Assembly: GCA_022360105.1 (NCBI GenBank)
Contig: JAKSDL010000129.1
Coordinates: 1 to 22,216 of the forward strand
Reading direction: 5' to 3'
Length of the DNA: 22,216 bases
Origin: Pseudomonadota bacterium
GTDB lineage: Bacteria > SAR324 > XYD2-FULL-50-16 > JAHJRI01
Shown: one piece after another, positions 7,295 to 14,170 of the stretch
How positions within the stretch are numbered: the stretch's first letter is position 1
Layout of the letters: each line of letters starts with the position of its first letter
Made by a program: the position numbers and the translations under genes
The notes under the pieces: generated by a model
Seen by the model: the letters and a program-made list of their open reading frames with translations, nothing else
The model's database searches: none
Told to the model about the DNA's origin: nothing

Positions 7295-7329
7295 TTGTCT
7301 CAGCTGTCTCTAGGTGTCATGTGAGACAA
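7295..7329. promoter_or_regulatory. Inverted repeat operator candidate upstream of Sec-arsC
   Basis: TTGTCTCA (7295-7302) and TGAGACAA (7322-7329) are perfect 8-bp inverted arms with a 19-nt spacer. They lie 38-72 bp upstream of the ArsC start. The same half-site occurs again at 7595-7602, and a near-identical pair occurs at 12567-12592 upstream of the rhodanese-ferritin gene. In both places the minus strand reads TGAGACAA, then 15-17 nt, then AGCTATA. A shared regulator is plausible; I do not recognise it. Confidence 0.45.
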
Positions 7330-7365
7330 CGGATAGCAAGGGTTTAACCGCTATTTGGTCAAATG

Positions 7366-7395
7366 TTGATCTTCATAAATGACTGCTAAGATCAA
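7366..7395. promoter_or_regulatory. Inverted repeat in the arsC-lon divergent region
   Basis: TTGATCTT (7366-7373) and AAGATCAA (7388-7395) are perfect 8-bp arms separated by 14 nt, about midway between the divergent arsC and lon genes. It could be an operator for either gene. The spacing is too wide for a standard FNR site. The rest of this 418-nt gap holds the other two palindromes listed here and no gene that I can see. Confidence 0.3.
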
Positions 7396-7585
7396 TGTTT
7401 ACTGTGTCTGGATTAGTACTTTACCTCAATCGAATTATTTTGGTATATAAATTTCAATGGATATGATTAATCACAGCGGGTTGGAGGGGATCAAATGCAC
7501 AGGAAAACACGATAGCTGAATCCTTTCTTAAAGCGTTCTGTGAAAATATTGCCTTTGGCAAATGATACCTGTTTATTGCAATAAT

Positions 7586-7610
7586 CCGTATGGATGAGAC
7601 AACCATACGG
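7586..7610. promoter_or_regulatory. Inverted repeat in the lon leader
   Basis: CCGTATGG (7586-7593) and CCATACGG (7603-7610) are perfect 8-bp arms around ATGAGACAA, about 66 nt before the lon ATG. The spacer contains the TGAGACAA half-site seen upstream of arsC. It may act as a DNA operator or as a stem-loop in the lon mRNA leader. No classical heat-shock promoter was recognised. Confidence 0.35.
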
Positions 7611-7675
7611 CGGTTAATGAATCGATATCACTCAGACTAGACAATTCATAACATTCTAAACCAAGGAGATCGAAG

Positions 7676-10147
7676 ATGGCAGATGACGTAAAGATCATTG
7701 AAGACGTAGAAGTCGAAACAGATGATGAGGAATCTTCGAAGAAAAAGGACGATGCAGGTCCGGCAGAGATAGTCGTTGCGGATACGCTTCTACCCGACGT
7801 TTTACCTCTTGTACCTTTGTTCGATAGACCGTTGTTTCCTAAAATGATGGCGCCCGTTGTGGTTGGTAAAAACGAGCAATCAAAAGCATTGATCAAAGCT
7901 GTTGAGTCAGCCTCCAACTACGTCGGTTTAATTCTGGTAAAATCGGAAATGGGAGCTGCACCGCCTCAACCTGGGGAAAACCTGCCCCTGCCTGAATCAG
8001 TCGATGATCTGCATAAAATCGGAGTAGTGGCTAAGGTACTCCAGGTTTCCGGAACAAAAGACGGACACTATGTTCATCTAATGGCGCAGATTGTTGAGCG
8101 GTTTGAAATCAAGGATCTGATGTCTACCAGTCCCTTTTTACGGGGCCGAGTCGAATACAAGTACGAACAAAAATCCAAGTCGGATGAAGAAACAAAGGCG
8201 TATGCTGTTTCCGTTATCAACGTTATCAAGGAATTGGTAAGCTTGAATCCTTTGTTCAAAGAGCAACTGGGTTTTTTGATGGGACAGGTTAATGTCAATC
8301 AGCCCGGCATGCTGGCAGATCTTTCCGCATCGATGACCACCAGTTCAGGAGAAGAATTACAAAAGATCCTTGAAATCCTGGATGTGAGGGAACGAATCGA
8401 ACAAGTGCTGGTTTTATTGAAAAAGGAGATGGAAATCTCAAAGCTGCAATCAAAAATCGACAAACGTATCGAGGAACGATTATCTACCCAGCAAAGAGAA
8501 TTCTTTCTCAAACAACAATTGACCGAGATAAAGAAAGAACTCGGTTTATCAAAAGGTGACCAGGAAACGGAATTGGAGAAATTTCAAAAACGTCTGGAAG
8601 CCCTTAAACTACCGACAGAGGAAGTAAAGAACAGGATCGAAGAGGAAATGAACAAGTTGAAAGTCCTTGAGCCTTCTTCTGCAGAATTCAATGTTACCAG
8701 AAACTACCTGGATTGGTTGACGATACTTCCCTGGGGAGTCACCACCAAAGATAATAAGGATTTGAAAAAAGCAGCCAGAATACTGGATCGCGATCATTAC
8801 GGACTGGATGATGTCAAGGAGCGTATCCTGGAAACCATTTCTGTCGGTGTTCTTAAAGGTGATCTTTCCGGTTCCATCATTTTGCTGGTTGGTGCACCCG
8901 GTGTGGGTAAAACATCGATCGGCCATTCGGTTGCCAGGGCGTTAAATCGTGAGTTTTATCGATTTTCCCTTGGCGGTATGAGGGATGAAGCGGAAATTAA
9001 AGGACATCGCCGGACCTATATCGGTGCTATGCCCGGCAAATTCATTCAAGCCATGAAAACTTGTAAAACCTCCAACCCGGTTATTATGCTGGACGAAATT
9101 GATAAAATTGGTGCCAGTTTCCAGGGAGACCCGGCTTCAGCCCTGCTTGAAGTTTTAGATCCGGAACAGAACAAGGATTTTTTGGATCACTATCTGGATG
9201 TTCGATTTGATTTGTCCAATGTGCTTTTCATTTGCACGGCTAATCAATTGGAAACCATTCCCGGTCCGTTGTTAGACAGGATGGAGACTATTCGGTTATC
9301 AGGTTATGTTTTGGAAGAAAAACTGGAAATTGCCCGCAGATACTTAGTTCCAAAGCAATTGAAAGCCCATGGTTTAAAAAAGGAGCAGATCAAACTGCCA
9401 AAAAATGTGCTCAAGAATATCATCGATGGATATGCCAGAGAGGCTGGTGTTCGGAATTTGGAGAACAACATCAAAAAAATCTTCAGAAAAGCCACCAAAC
9501 AAATCGTTCAAAACGATGTGAAGCAGGTGGATGTAAAAAAAGGAGATCTTTCCGATCTGTTGGGCAGAAGAATGTTCAGCGAGGAGAAAATCTACAAGTC
9601 TCCCAAGGTTGGTGTGGTGATGGGGCTGGCATACACCAGCATGGGTGGCGCGACCCTTTTTATTGAGGCAACCAGGGTTGCTTCCAAAGGACCCGGGTTC
9701 AAACAAACAGGTCAATTAGGGAAGGTTATGGTGGAATCCTCGGAAATCGCTTATACCTATGTACGTTCTTTATTGACGACCAAAAAGGAAGCGGAGTTCT
9801 TTACCTCCAACGCGATCCATCTTCACGTACCCGCTGGTGCAACACCAAAAGACGGACCGTCAGCCGGAATCACCATGGCTTGTGCTCTTTATTCTCTGGT
9901 TAAAAACAAGCCAATCATCAAAGATGTTGCCATGACGGGTGAAATATCGTTGACCGGTCTGGTCATGCCTATTGGTGGGCTCAAAGAAAAAGTGATTGCA
10001 GCAAAACGTGCCAAGGTGTCCACCCTGGTGTTCCCTGCCGAAAACAAAGATGACTGGGAAGATCTGGATGATCACATCAAAGAGGGATTGACGCCTCATT
10101 TCGTCAGCAAGTTTTCGGAAGTACTAAAGATTTGTTTCCCCAAGTAA
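7676..10147 (+). CDS. lon: ATP-dependent protease Lon
   Basis: An 823-residue cytoplasmic AAA+ serine protease that degrades misfolded and regulatory proteins. In order: an acidic, low-complexity N-terminal extension (about residues 1-35); a LON substrate-binding domain (from about 40 to 245, starting LPLVPLFDRPLFPKM); a helical/coiled-coil region; the AAA+ module with Walker A GAPGVGKTS from residue 406 and Walker B IMLDEIDKIG near 470; and the protease domain with S729 in PKDGPSAG and K772 in GGLKEKV forming the catalytic dyad. The length is ordinary for LonA. The ATG has AAGGAGATCGAAG in front. It is a single-gene unit, divergent from arsC, convergent with the ferritin-like gene, and followed 17 nt after the stop by a REP-like hairpin. 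The only oddity is the acidic N-terminus. Confidence 0.97.
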   Translation: MADDVKIIEDVEVETDDEESSKKKDDAGPAEIVVADTLLPDVLPLVPLFDRPLFPKMMAPVVVGKNEQSKALIKAVESASNYVGLILVKSEMGAAPPQPGENLPLPESVDDLHKIGVVAKVLQVSGTKDGHYVHLMAQIVERFEIKDLMSTSPFLRGRVEYKYEQKSKSDEETKAYAVSVINVIKELVSLNPLFKEQLGFLMGQVNVNQPGMLADLSASMTTSSGEELQKILEILDVRERIEQVLVLLKKEMEISKLQSKIDKRIEERLSTQQREFFLKQQLTEIKKELGLSKGDQETELEKFQKRLEALKLPTEEVKNRIEEEMNKLKVLEPSSAEFNVTRNYLDWLTILPWGVTTKDNKDLKKAARILDRDHYGLDDVKERILETISVGVLKGDLSGSIILLVGAPGVGKTSIGHSVARALNREFYRFSLGGMRDEAEIKGHRRTYIGAMPGKFIQAMKTCKTSNPVIMLDEIDKIGASFQGDPASALLEVLDPEQNKDFLDHYLDVRFDLSNVLFICTANQLETIPGPLLDRMETIRLSGYVLEEKLEIARRYLVPKQLKAHGLKKEQIKLPKNVLKNIIDGYAREAGVRNLENNIKKIFRKATKQIVQNDVKQVDVKKGDLSDLLGRRMFSEEKIYKSPKVGVVMGLAYTSMGGATLFIEATRVASKGPGFKQTGQLGKVMVESSEIAYTYVRSLLTTKKEAEFFTSNAIHLHVPAGATPKDGPSAGITMACALYSLVKNKPIIKDVAMTGEISLTGLVMPIGGLKEKVIAAKRAKVSTLVFPAENKDDWEDLDDHIKEGLTPHFVSKFSEVLKICFPK

Positions 10148-10164
10148 AGTCAATATTCCCGCAG

Positions 10165-10189
10165 GATGGGCCGGCGAAGCCTGCCCATC
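10165..10189. repeat. REP-like hairpin repeat, copy 2 (just after lon)
   Basis: A 25-nt hairpin with GATGGGC pairing GCCCATC and GGC pairing GCC around a GAA loop, differing by one base from the copy at 5893. It starts 17 nt after the lon stop, so it may protect or end the lon transcript, though there is no T-run for a standard intrinsic terminator. Confidence 0.65.
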
Positions 10190-10391
10190 TTAGGAGTAAC
10201 AATTGCTAATCAATGATTGTTGTGACACAGTCTGATCGCTTTATTCACCTTACATTTCCGCTAACAATTATCAATTGATTATTGAATATTCAACAAAGCT
10301 GCGTCCGGGCATTCCCCTGTTAGAGCTTTAAATATAGGGTGGATTAAGGAGTGCAACGACAACCCCACCAACTATTGCAATAGTCGGCGTT

Positions 10392-10413
10392 GATGGGCAA
10401 CGAGTTGCCCATC
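10392..10413. repeat. REP-like hairpin repeat, copy 3 (variant core)
   Basis: GATGGGCAAC and GTTGCCCATC form a perfect 10-bp stem with a 2-nt centre. The outer arm matches the other copies but the core differs, and the flanking CCTACAA is the complement of the TTGTAGG that precedes copy 1, so it lies in the opposite orientation. Between copies 2 and 3, positions 10265-10284 hold a near-perfect palindrome (9 of 10 pairs) centred on AATT. I see no gene in the 458-nt gap between lon and the ferritin-like gene. Confidence 0.6.
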
Positions 10414-10437
10414 CTACAAACATTATGGGTAGCGCGG

Positions 10438-10462
10438 GACGGGCCGGCTCAGCCTGCCCAAT
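10438..10462. repeat. REP-like hairpin repeat, copy 4 (degenerate)
   Basis: It aligns over 25 positions with copy 2. It keeps the GGGCCGGC / GCCTGCCC core around a TCA loop but has lost pairing in the outer bases. With copies 2 and 3 it makes a cluster of three in the convergent lon/ferritin-like gap. Confidence 0.5.
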
Positions 10463-10544
10463 GGATTAATAGCCGACTAATTTCTGATGGATCTTTTTTG
10501 AATGATCCATACTGCAGCTCTTGAGGTTTTATGATATCGGCGAA

Positions 10545-10561
10545 AACCTGCAATGCAGGTT
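10545..10561 (-). terminator. Candidate terminator of the ferritin-like gene
   Basis: AACCTGCA and TGCAGGTT are perfect arms around one central base, giving a stem of at least 6 bp, about 44 nt after the stop codon of the ferritin-like gene on the minus strand. The stem is followed by TTCG, so the U-tract is weak. It could equally be a protein-binding palindrome. Confidence 0.35.
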
Positions 10562-10605
10562 GAAGTGAAGTTGTGTAATCGGACTATTCGGCCCGATTCA
10601 GTCGA

Positions 10606-11115
10606 CTATGCGGATTCCAGATCAAATTCCTCGAAGTCAAACCAGTAGCCCAATCCCCTTGCATTGTCGATTTCTGCGCTGACAATAGCTTCATGTCCTT
10701 CTTCGATTTCAATAAATCTTTCGAAAAGTTCCTTTTCACCAGCCGGTAGTTCATTGACCAGTTTTTTGTAAAAATTTGAGGTTTTGATCTCCATATCCAG
10801 GGCTTTTTGGAAATACTCAATCTCGTTATCCACACCATCTTGTTTGGCAACTTTCTTCAGTTTTTTAACGTTTTTCTGGATAACGTCTTTGTCCGGTACT
10901 ACAGTTTTCAAGGTATCTATTGTTACTTTGCCGGTTTTCTGCCATTCTTCCAGTTTAGCTTCCAGGTATGCCACATGATCGTCTTCTTCCTTGCCCAGTG
11001 TTTCAAAAATCTTCCGTCCAACTTCTGATGTGAATTTTTCTGCATATTTGTTATACACATCAGTAACTTCATTTTCGTATTCCAATGCTGTTTTGATAGC
11101 TTCTTCAAGGTTCAT
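10606..11115 (-). CDS. Ferritin-like diiron protein (rubrerythrin-type, no rubredoxin domain)
   Basis: A 169-residue four-helix-bundle protein. The repeated metal-binding pattern of rubrerythrin-like ferritins is visible: glutamates in helix 1 (EYENEVTDVY, around E12-E16), E44xxH47 in KEEDDHVAYLE, E109 in LDMEIKTSNFY, and E138xxH141 in IEEGHEAIVS. There is no rubredoxin tail, and the C-terminus is acidic/aromatic (GYWFDFEEFDLESA). The likely role is peroxide or O2 detoxification or iron handling in the cytoplasm. I chose the ATG at 11115 because GAGGAGAAGACT precedes it. The frame stays open upstream to 11187, but the added residues (many Arg) lack a ribosome binding site and are unlike the family. 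It is probably monocistronic; lon converges on it. Substrate unknown. Confidence 0.85.
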   Translation of the reverse strand: MNLEEAIKTALEYENEVTDVYNKYAEKFTSEVGRKIFETLGKEEDDHVAYLEAKLEEWQKTGKVTIDTLKTVVPDKDVIQKNVKKLKKVAKQDGVDNEIEYFQKALDMEIKTSNFYKKLVNELPAGEKELFERFIEIEEGHEAIVSAEIDNARGLGYWFDFEEFDLESA

Positions 11116-11441
11116 AGTCTTCTCCTCAACATACGGGGTTATTAAAAAAAGCATTCTTAAAACCAGGCGCCTCCGAGGCTGTAACATTCATGCTTTTGTT
11201 TGCAATTGGTTATAGCACATCAGGATTGGAATTTACACGATAGATTATCATTTTCTCCCTCCCGGTTTAAAGTAAGATGCTCGGTAAACTGCAAAAGCTT
11301 TGCCGTTTGGAGCGATATCGATGAATCAAGGCAAATAAAAAAGGCTTGATTTCCTGCCATTGCTAATTGACAAGGAATTCAAACCTTTTAAGTTTTTTAG
11401 AAATAAACAGATCGCCAAGTATCAATCGGAGTTAGGCAATT
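11116..11441. other. Intergenic region between two ferritin-like genes
   Basis: A 326-nt gap holding the 5' region of the ferritin-like gene and the 3' flank of the rhodanese-ferritin gene. A small palindrome GCCTC-C-GAGGC sits at 11169-11179, about 54 nt upstream of the ferritin-like start. I see no gene, no convincing promoter and no terminator in it. Confidence 0.5.
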
Positions 11442-12284
11442 CTAAAGGTTATTCTCAAGATAGTCATCCAGTTTTTTTGAGACATATGCCAGATGAACCC
11501 GCTCTGAATCGGCCATTTCTTCAAAGAAGTGTTTTACTTCAGTGTTTTCTGCTTGCATGGAAAGTCGATAGTAAAAATCGAGGGCCTGTGTCTCAAAAGC
11601 GAGGGAAAGGCTATACACTTTTGATATGTTATTCATATGCACCAACGATCGAATAAGAGACATATTCAGAAATCCGCCTCCTTCCGTCAATTGGCCCTGA
11701 AAGCGATTTTCTGCCTTTTGAATCGGCGTATGGCCCAGTTCAATATGATACTTTCTTGCCAGTTTCTGCATGTGCAGAACCTCGTATTGAGCAAGTTCCC
11801 GGTAAAGATCCTTATAAAGTTCATCATCCGTTTCTTTAGCCAACTGGATGTAAAACTGTCTCAATCCTTCTTCCATGGCATAAGCCAAGGTCACGGCATC
11901 AGGGAAATCAGCTTCCGGGAGCAGCAAGTTTAAATTCAAGTCAAAGTGGCCGAAAGCTTTTAACCCGGTCCAGGTCTCGATACCACCCCGGATTACAGCG
12001 ACATCTTCAAAATTGTGACTATGCAGCCAACGGGCGGCCATCAAAGCCCGATTGCCGGTCTGGCTGTATAATAATATTGGTTTTTGCTTATTCAGGTGCG
12101 CTCTACCGTCGGTTAAGGTGACCAAGGGAAGCGGTATTGCGCCTGGAAGATGGTTTATATTGTATTCTTTGATCTGTCGGACATCGACCAGTTGTATGCC
12201 AGAGCTGTTTACGGTGTGAAGAGTTGCCTTAGCTTCATCGGCCGTGATTATCTTAATATCCGGTATGATCTGATCCCATTTCAT
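11442..12284 (-). CDS. Rhodanese-like domain fused to ferritin-like domain; rhodanese nucleophile is Ser
   Basis: A 280-residue fusion. Residues 10-112 form a single rhodanese domain (ITADEAKATL, LVDVRQIKEYNINHLPGAIPLP, RGGIETW). The active-site loop, normally C-x-x-G-[NH]-R, reads S74-QTGNR, and the whole protein has no cysteine, so it should lack sulfurtransferase activity by the usual persulfide route. Residues 128-275 form a rubrerythrin-like ferritin domain with the diiron ligands apparently complete: E138/E139, E168xxH171 in QYEVLHMQKL, E231 and E261xxH264 in DSERVHLAYV. Rhodanese-ferritin fusions are a known architecture in anaerobes and metal reducers. The ATG has AAGGAATGAACCA before it. 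A long upstream region carries a TTGTCTCA...TGAGACA repeat. A binding or scaffolding role for the rhodanese domain is inference. Confidence 0.85.
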   Translation of the reverse strand: MKWDQIIPDIKIITADEAKATLHTVNSSGIQLVDVRQIKEYNINHLPGAIPLPLVTLTDGRAHLNKQKPILLYSQTGNRALMAARWLHSHNFEDVAVIRGGIETWTGLKAFGHFDLNLNLLLPEADFPDAVTLAYAMEEGLRQFYIQLAKETDDELYKDLYRELAQYEVLHMQKLARKYHIELGHTPIQKAENRFQGQLTEGGGFLNMSLIRSLVHMNNISKVYSLSLAFETQALDFYYRLSMQAENTEVKHFFEEMADSERVHLAYVSKKLDDYLENNL

Positions 12285-12566
12285 TGGTTCATTCCTTTAA
12301 TTCAGGGAAGTGAATATGTCGAATTGAAAAATTAGCCTTTGCAGGAATGAATCCCAGTTTTATAGGGAAGGTGATTTTAACCGGTTTAATTACCTGCAAA
12401 ATTGTTTTATATCATCAAGCAAAGAAAATGAAACCGAAACGGAACATGATCGCTGTGGGTCGTTAAATGGGTAAGTAAACAAATTTAGATGGGAGTACCG
12501 AGAGTTACCGGTGATTTTTGGTCTTAACAGTCAAAAATGCCTTATATAGCTAATCGATCGGGTTGT

Positions 12567-12592
12567 TTGTCTCAGAAAGGTTTTGTGAGACA
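12567..12592. promoter_or_regulatory. Second TTGTCTCA/TGAGACA inverted repeat
   Basis: TTGTCTCA (12567-12574) and TGAGACA (12586-12592) are inverted arms with an 11-nt spacer, in the 460-nt gap between the NapH-like and rhodanese-ferritin genes. Reading the minus strand, TGAGACAA is followed 17 nt later by AGCTATATAAGG, matching the layout upstream of arsC. A transcript starting here would have a leader of about 260 nt before the rhodanese-ferritin ATG. I found no credible small gene inside that leader or elsewhere in the gap. Confidence 0.45.
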
Positions 12593-12744
12593 GGAATGTA
12601 TTAAATTTATGATTGCTGATGTTAGGTTTTGGATTTATTTACGAAATTTAGATTTTAAATGTTATACTTGGGTTTGTTCTGATAAGAATCTCCCTATTAG
12701 CTAGTCGCTGAATGCTGACAGCTGTAGAAAACCGATAACCGTCG

Positions 12745-13782
12745 TTAAAATGTTGGATGAGTCAACAGGGGAGACTCAATCATTTGCAGGAGCCTTCGGA
12801 ATTCTTGCTCCGAAAGGTGTGTGTCCCAGTAGCCGAAGTATATGGCCAGGGTTATTGTTGTAACAAAACTGACGGAGATTACAATACCCAGGGATCGGCT
12901 TGACCAGTCTTTGAATTTGCCTGAGATTCCGGTTCGCAACGCCATGGTCTTTTCAACCGGGCAACTGTCCACGCAGTCCATGCACCCCGAGCATTCAGGG
13001 GTGTATACGGCACTTTGTTCATGCACCCTGATATAATGAGGGCAAACCTCAGTACATTTTTTACAGTGGATGCAGCTTTCATCGTTTCTCACGATCCGTG
13101 TAGGCCCGACCGCCCCCAAAAGACCGGTCAATGCACCATACGGACACAAATATCGACACCAGAAGTTTTTAATAAAGAACGAACCTAAAGTGAGAATTGT
13201 CAATACAATAGCAGTCGTAGTCGACATGTGGGTGAAAAACCTGAGCATTTTAACATCGGAAACCTTATAATATGCTCCTTCGATGAACATGGAGATGGCT
13301 CCAACCGACATGCTGCCGATCACCCAGAGAAAGAAGCCAAGTAAAAGATACTTCAAGGTGCGAAGCGCGCGATCCAACCAGAGAGGCAAACTGAATGTCC
13401 GGCCGAACAAACGTTTTCCGAATTTCCATACCCATTCCGAAAGAGTACCAATCGGGCAGAGCCAGGAGCAGAATGCTTTACGAAACACCAGGGATAAGGA
13501 CATGGCAAATCCAAATATCACCATGGCAGCCGGATGAATAAAATCCCATTGGCCGGAGACAAAAAACCGCTTCCAGGCAAGCAATGCACCGATGGGCAGA
13601 AATCCTTCCACCCCGGCGGGTCTGGATATTGTGATCGGACCTGTGCCGGCAGCCTGCTGGACGTACAGATAAAATCGTGCCCCCAGTGATAATGTCACTA
13701 TGAAAAGAATGGCCTGTATAAAATGCCTGGTTTTCGGCCGGATATTTGTTTTGGTAGTGGCGTGCAGCGGATTGGTACTCAT
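12745..13782 (-). CDS. NapH/NosR-type membrane 4Fe-4S polyferredoxin
   Basis: A 345-residue membrane electron-transfer protein. Hydrophobic segments lie near residues 21-40, 84-100, 145-166, 190-206 and 298-316. Two C-x3-CP motifs typical of the NapH/NosR/CcoG-related family are present (C105/C109 and C209/C213), followed by two bacterial ferredoxin clusters: C237xxC240xxC243xxxC247P and C264xxC267xxC270xxxC274P. Such proteins pass electrons between the quinone pool or cytoplasm and a periplasmic oxidoreductase or maturation step. No cognate reductase is encoded nearby, so the partner is unknown. The ATG has a weak AAGGATAAATAAAACC ribosome binding site. A perfect TTGACTTAAGTCAA palindrome lies 166 bp upstream, suggesting control by a CRP/FNR-family regulator responsive to anaerobiosis or NO. 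It is divergent from the hemerythrin-PAS gene. Confidence 0.87.
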   Translation of the reverse strand: MSTNPLHATTKTNIRPKTRHFIQAILFIVTLSLGARFYLYVQQAAGTGPITISRPAGVEGFLPIGALLAWKRFFVSGQWDFIHPAAMVIFGFAMSLSLVFRKAFCSWLCPIGTLSEWVWKFGKRLFGRTFSLPLWLDRALRTLKYLLLGFFLWVIGSMSVGAISMFIEGAYYKVSDVKMLRFFTHMSTTTAIVLTILTLGSFFIKNFWCRYLCPYGALTGLLGAVGPTRIVRNDESCIHCKKCTEVCPHYIRVHEQSAVYTPECSGCMDCVDSCPVEKTMALRTGISGKFKDWSSRSLGIVISVSFVTTITLAIYFGYWDTHLSEQEFRRLLQMIESPLLTHPTF

Positions 13783-13947
13783 GGTTTTATTTATCCTTGG
13801 GGTTTTGCTTCAGGTCGGGTGATTAGTTATGACTTCAAGTTTTTGCTTATGCAGCTTAGATTCACACAGATAACGTTTTCGAGCATGAGAAAAATCGTTA
13901 TTCTTCGATATATATGTCTATTAAGCCACTCTCTGCGGGAACTTGGA

Positions 13948-13961
13948 TTGACTTAAGTCAA
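13948..13961. promoter_or_regulatory. CRP/FNR-family operator candidate
   Basis: TTGACTTAAGTCAA is a perfect 14-bp palindrome with the TTGAC-N4-GTCAA form used by several CRP/FNR-family regulators, such as the NO-responsive DNR/NNR/HcpR groups. It lies between divergent genes for an iron-sulfur membrane protein and a hemerythrin-PAS protein, 166 and 209 bp from their starts. Which regulator binds is inference. The rest of this 388-nt gap shows no gene that I can support. Confidence 0.5.
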
Positions 13962-14100
13962 AAACAAAAACCAGGGAATGACGTTTAATATAATCCATGG
14001 ATTAGGAAAGAAAAATTGCAATGCAGGTTTTATCAAGCTAGTATGATTTTTAAATTTCCTTGTATTCGGGGCATTCGCACACTTTCCTTTTAGCACCACC

Positions 14101-14125
14101 ATTTTGATTGTAGATATATCAAAAT
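14101..14125. promoter_or_regulatory. Inverted repeat upstream of the hemerythrin-PAS gene
   Basis: ATTTTGAT (14101-14108) and ATCAAAAT (14118-14125) are perfect 8-bp arms with a 9-nt spacer, ending 45 bp before the start codon, where an operator would be expected. The regulator is not recognised. Confidence 0.35.
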
Positions 14126-14170
14126 CGTTACATGGCTTATTAAAAAAGCAACAATCTAATCCGGAGAATA

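Noticed and set aside
7273..7301. GAGACA-N17-TATAAA as the arsC promoter
   Set aside because: The transcription start would fall at about 7266, inside the Shine-Dalgarno sequence (7269-7263), so this -10 cannot serve the full-length gene well; I kept the repeat but not the promoter.
7366..7395. FNR box at TTGATCTT...AAGATCAA
   Set aside because: An FNR site needs TTGAT-N4-ATCAA; here the half-sites are separated by far more, so I list it only as an unassigned inverted repeat.
10584..10850. Other long open frames opposite or inside the listed genes (for example minus 10584-10850, plus 11360-11656, minus 15164-15403)
   Set aside because: They are out-of-frame shadows of well-supported genes, with no start signals or protein-like composition of their own.
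11116..11187. N-terminal extension of the ferritin-like protein to 11187
   Set aside because: The extra 24 residues are Arg-rich and unlike the family, and the internal ATG at 11115 has a strong GAGGAG ribosome binding site.
12061..12090. Possible second selenocysteine codon in the rhodanese active site
   Set aside because: The codon at the nucleophile position is AGC (Ser), not TGA.
12690..12735. Resemblance of CTATTAGC...CAGCTG segments near 12695 and 22143
   Set aside because: The similarity is short, interrupted and of simple composition; not enough to call a repeat family.
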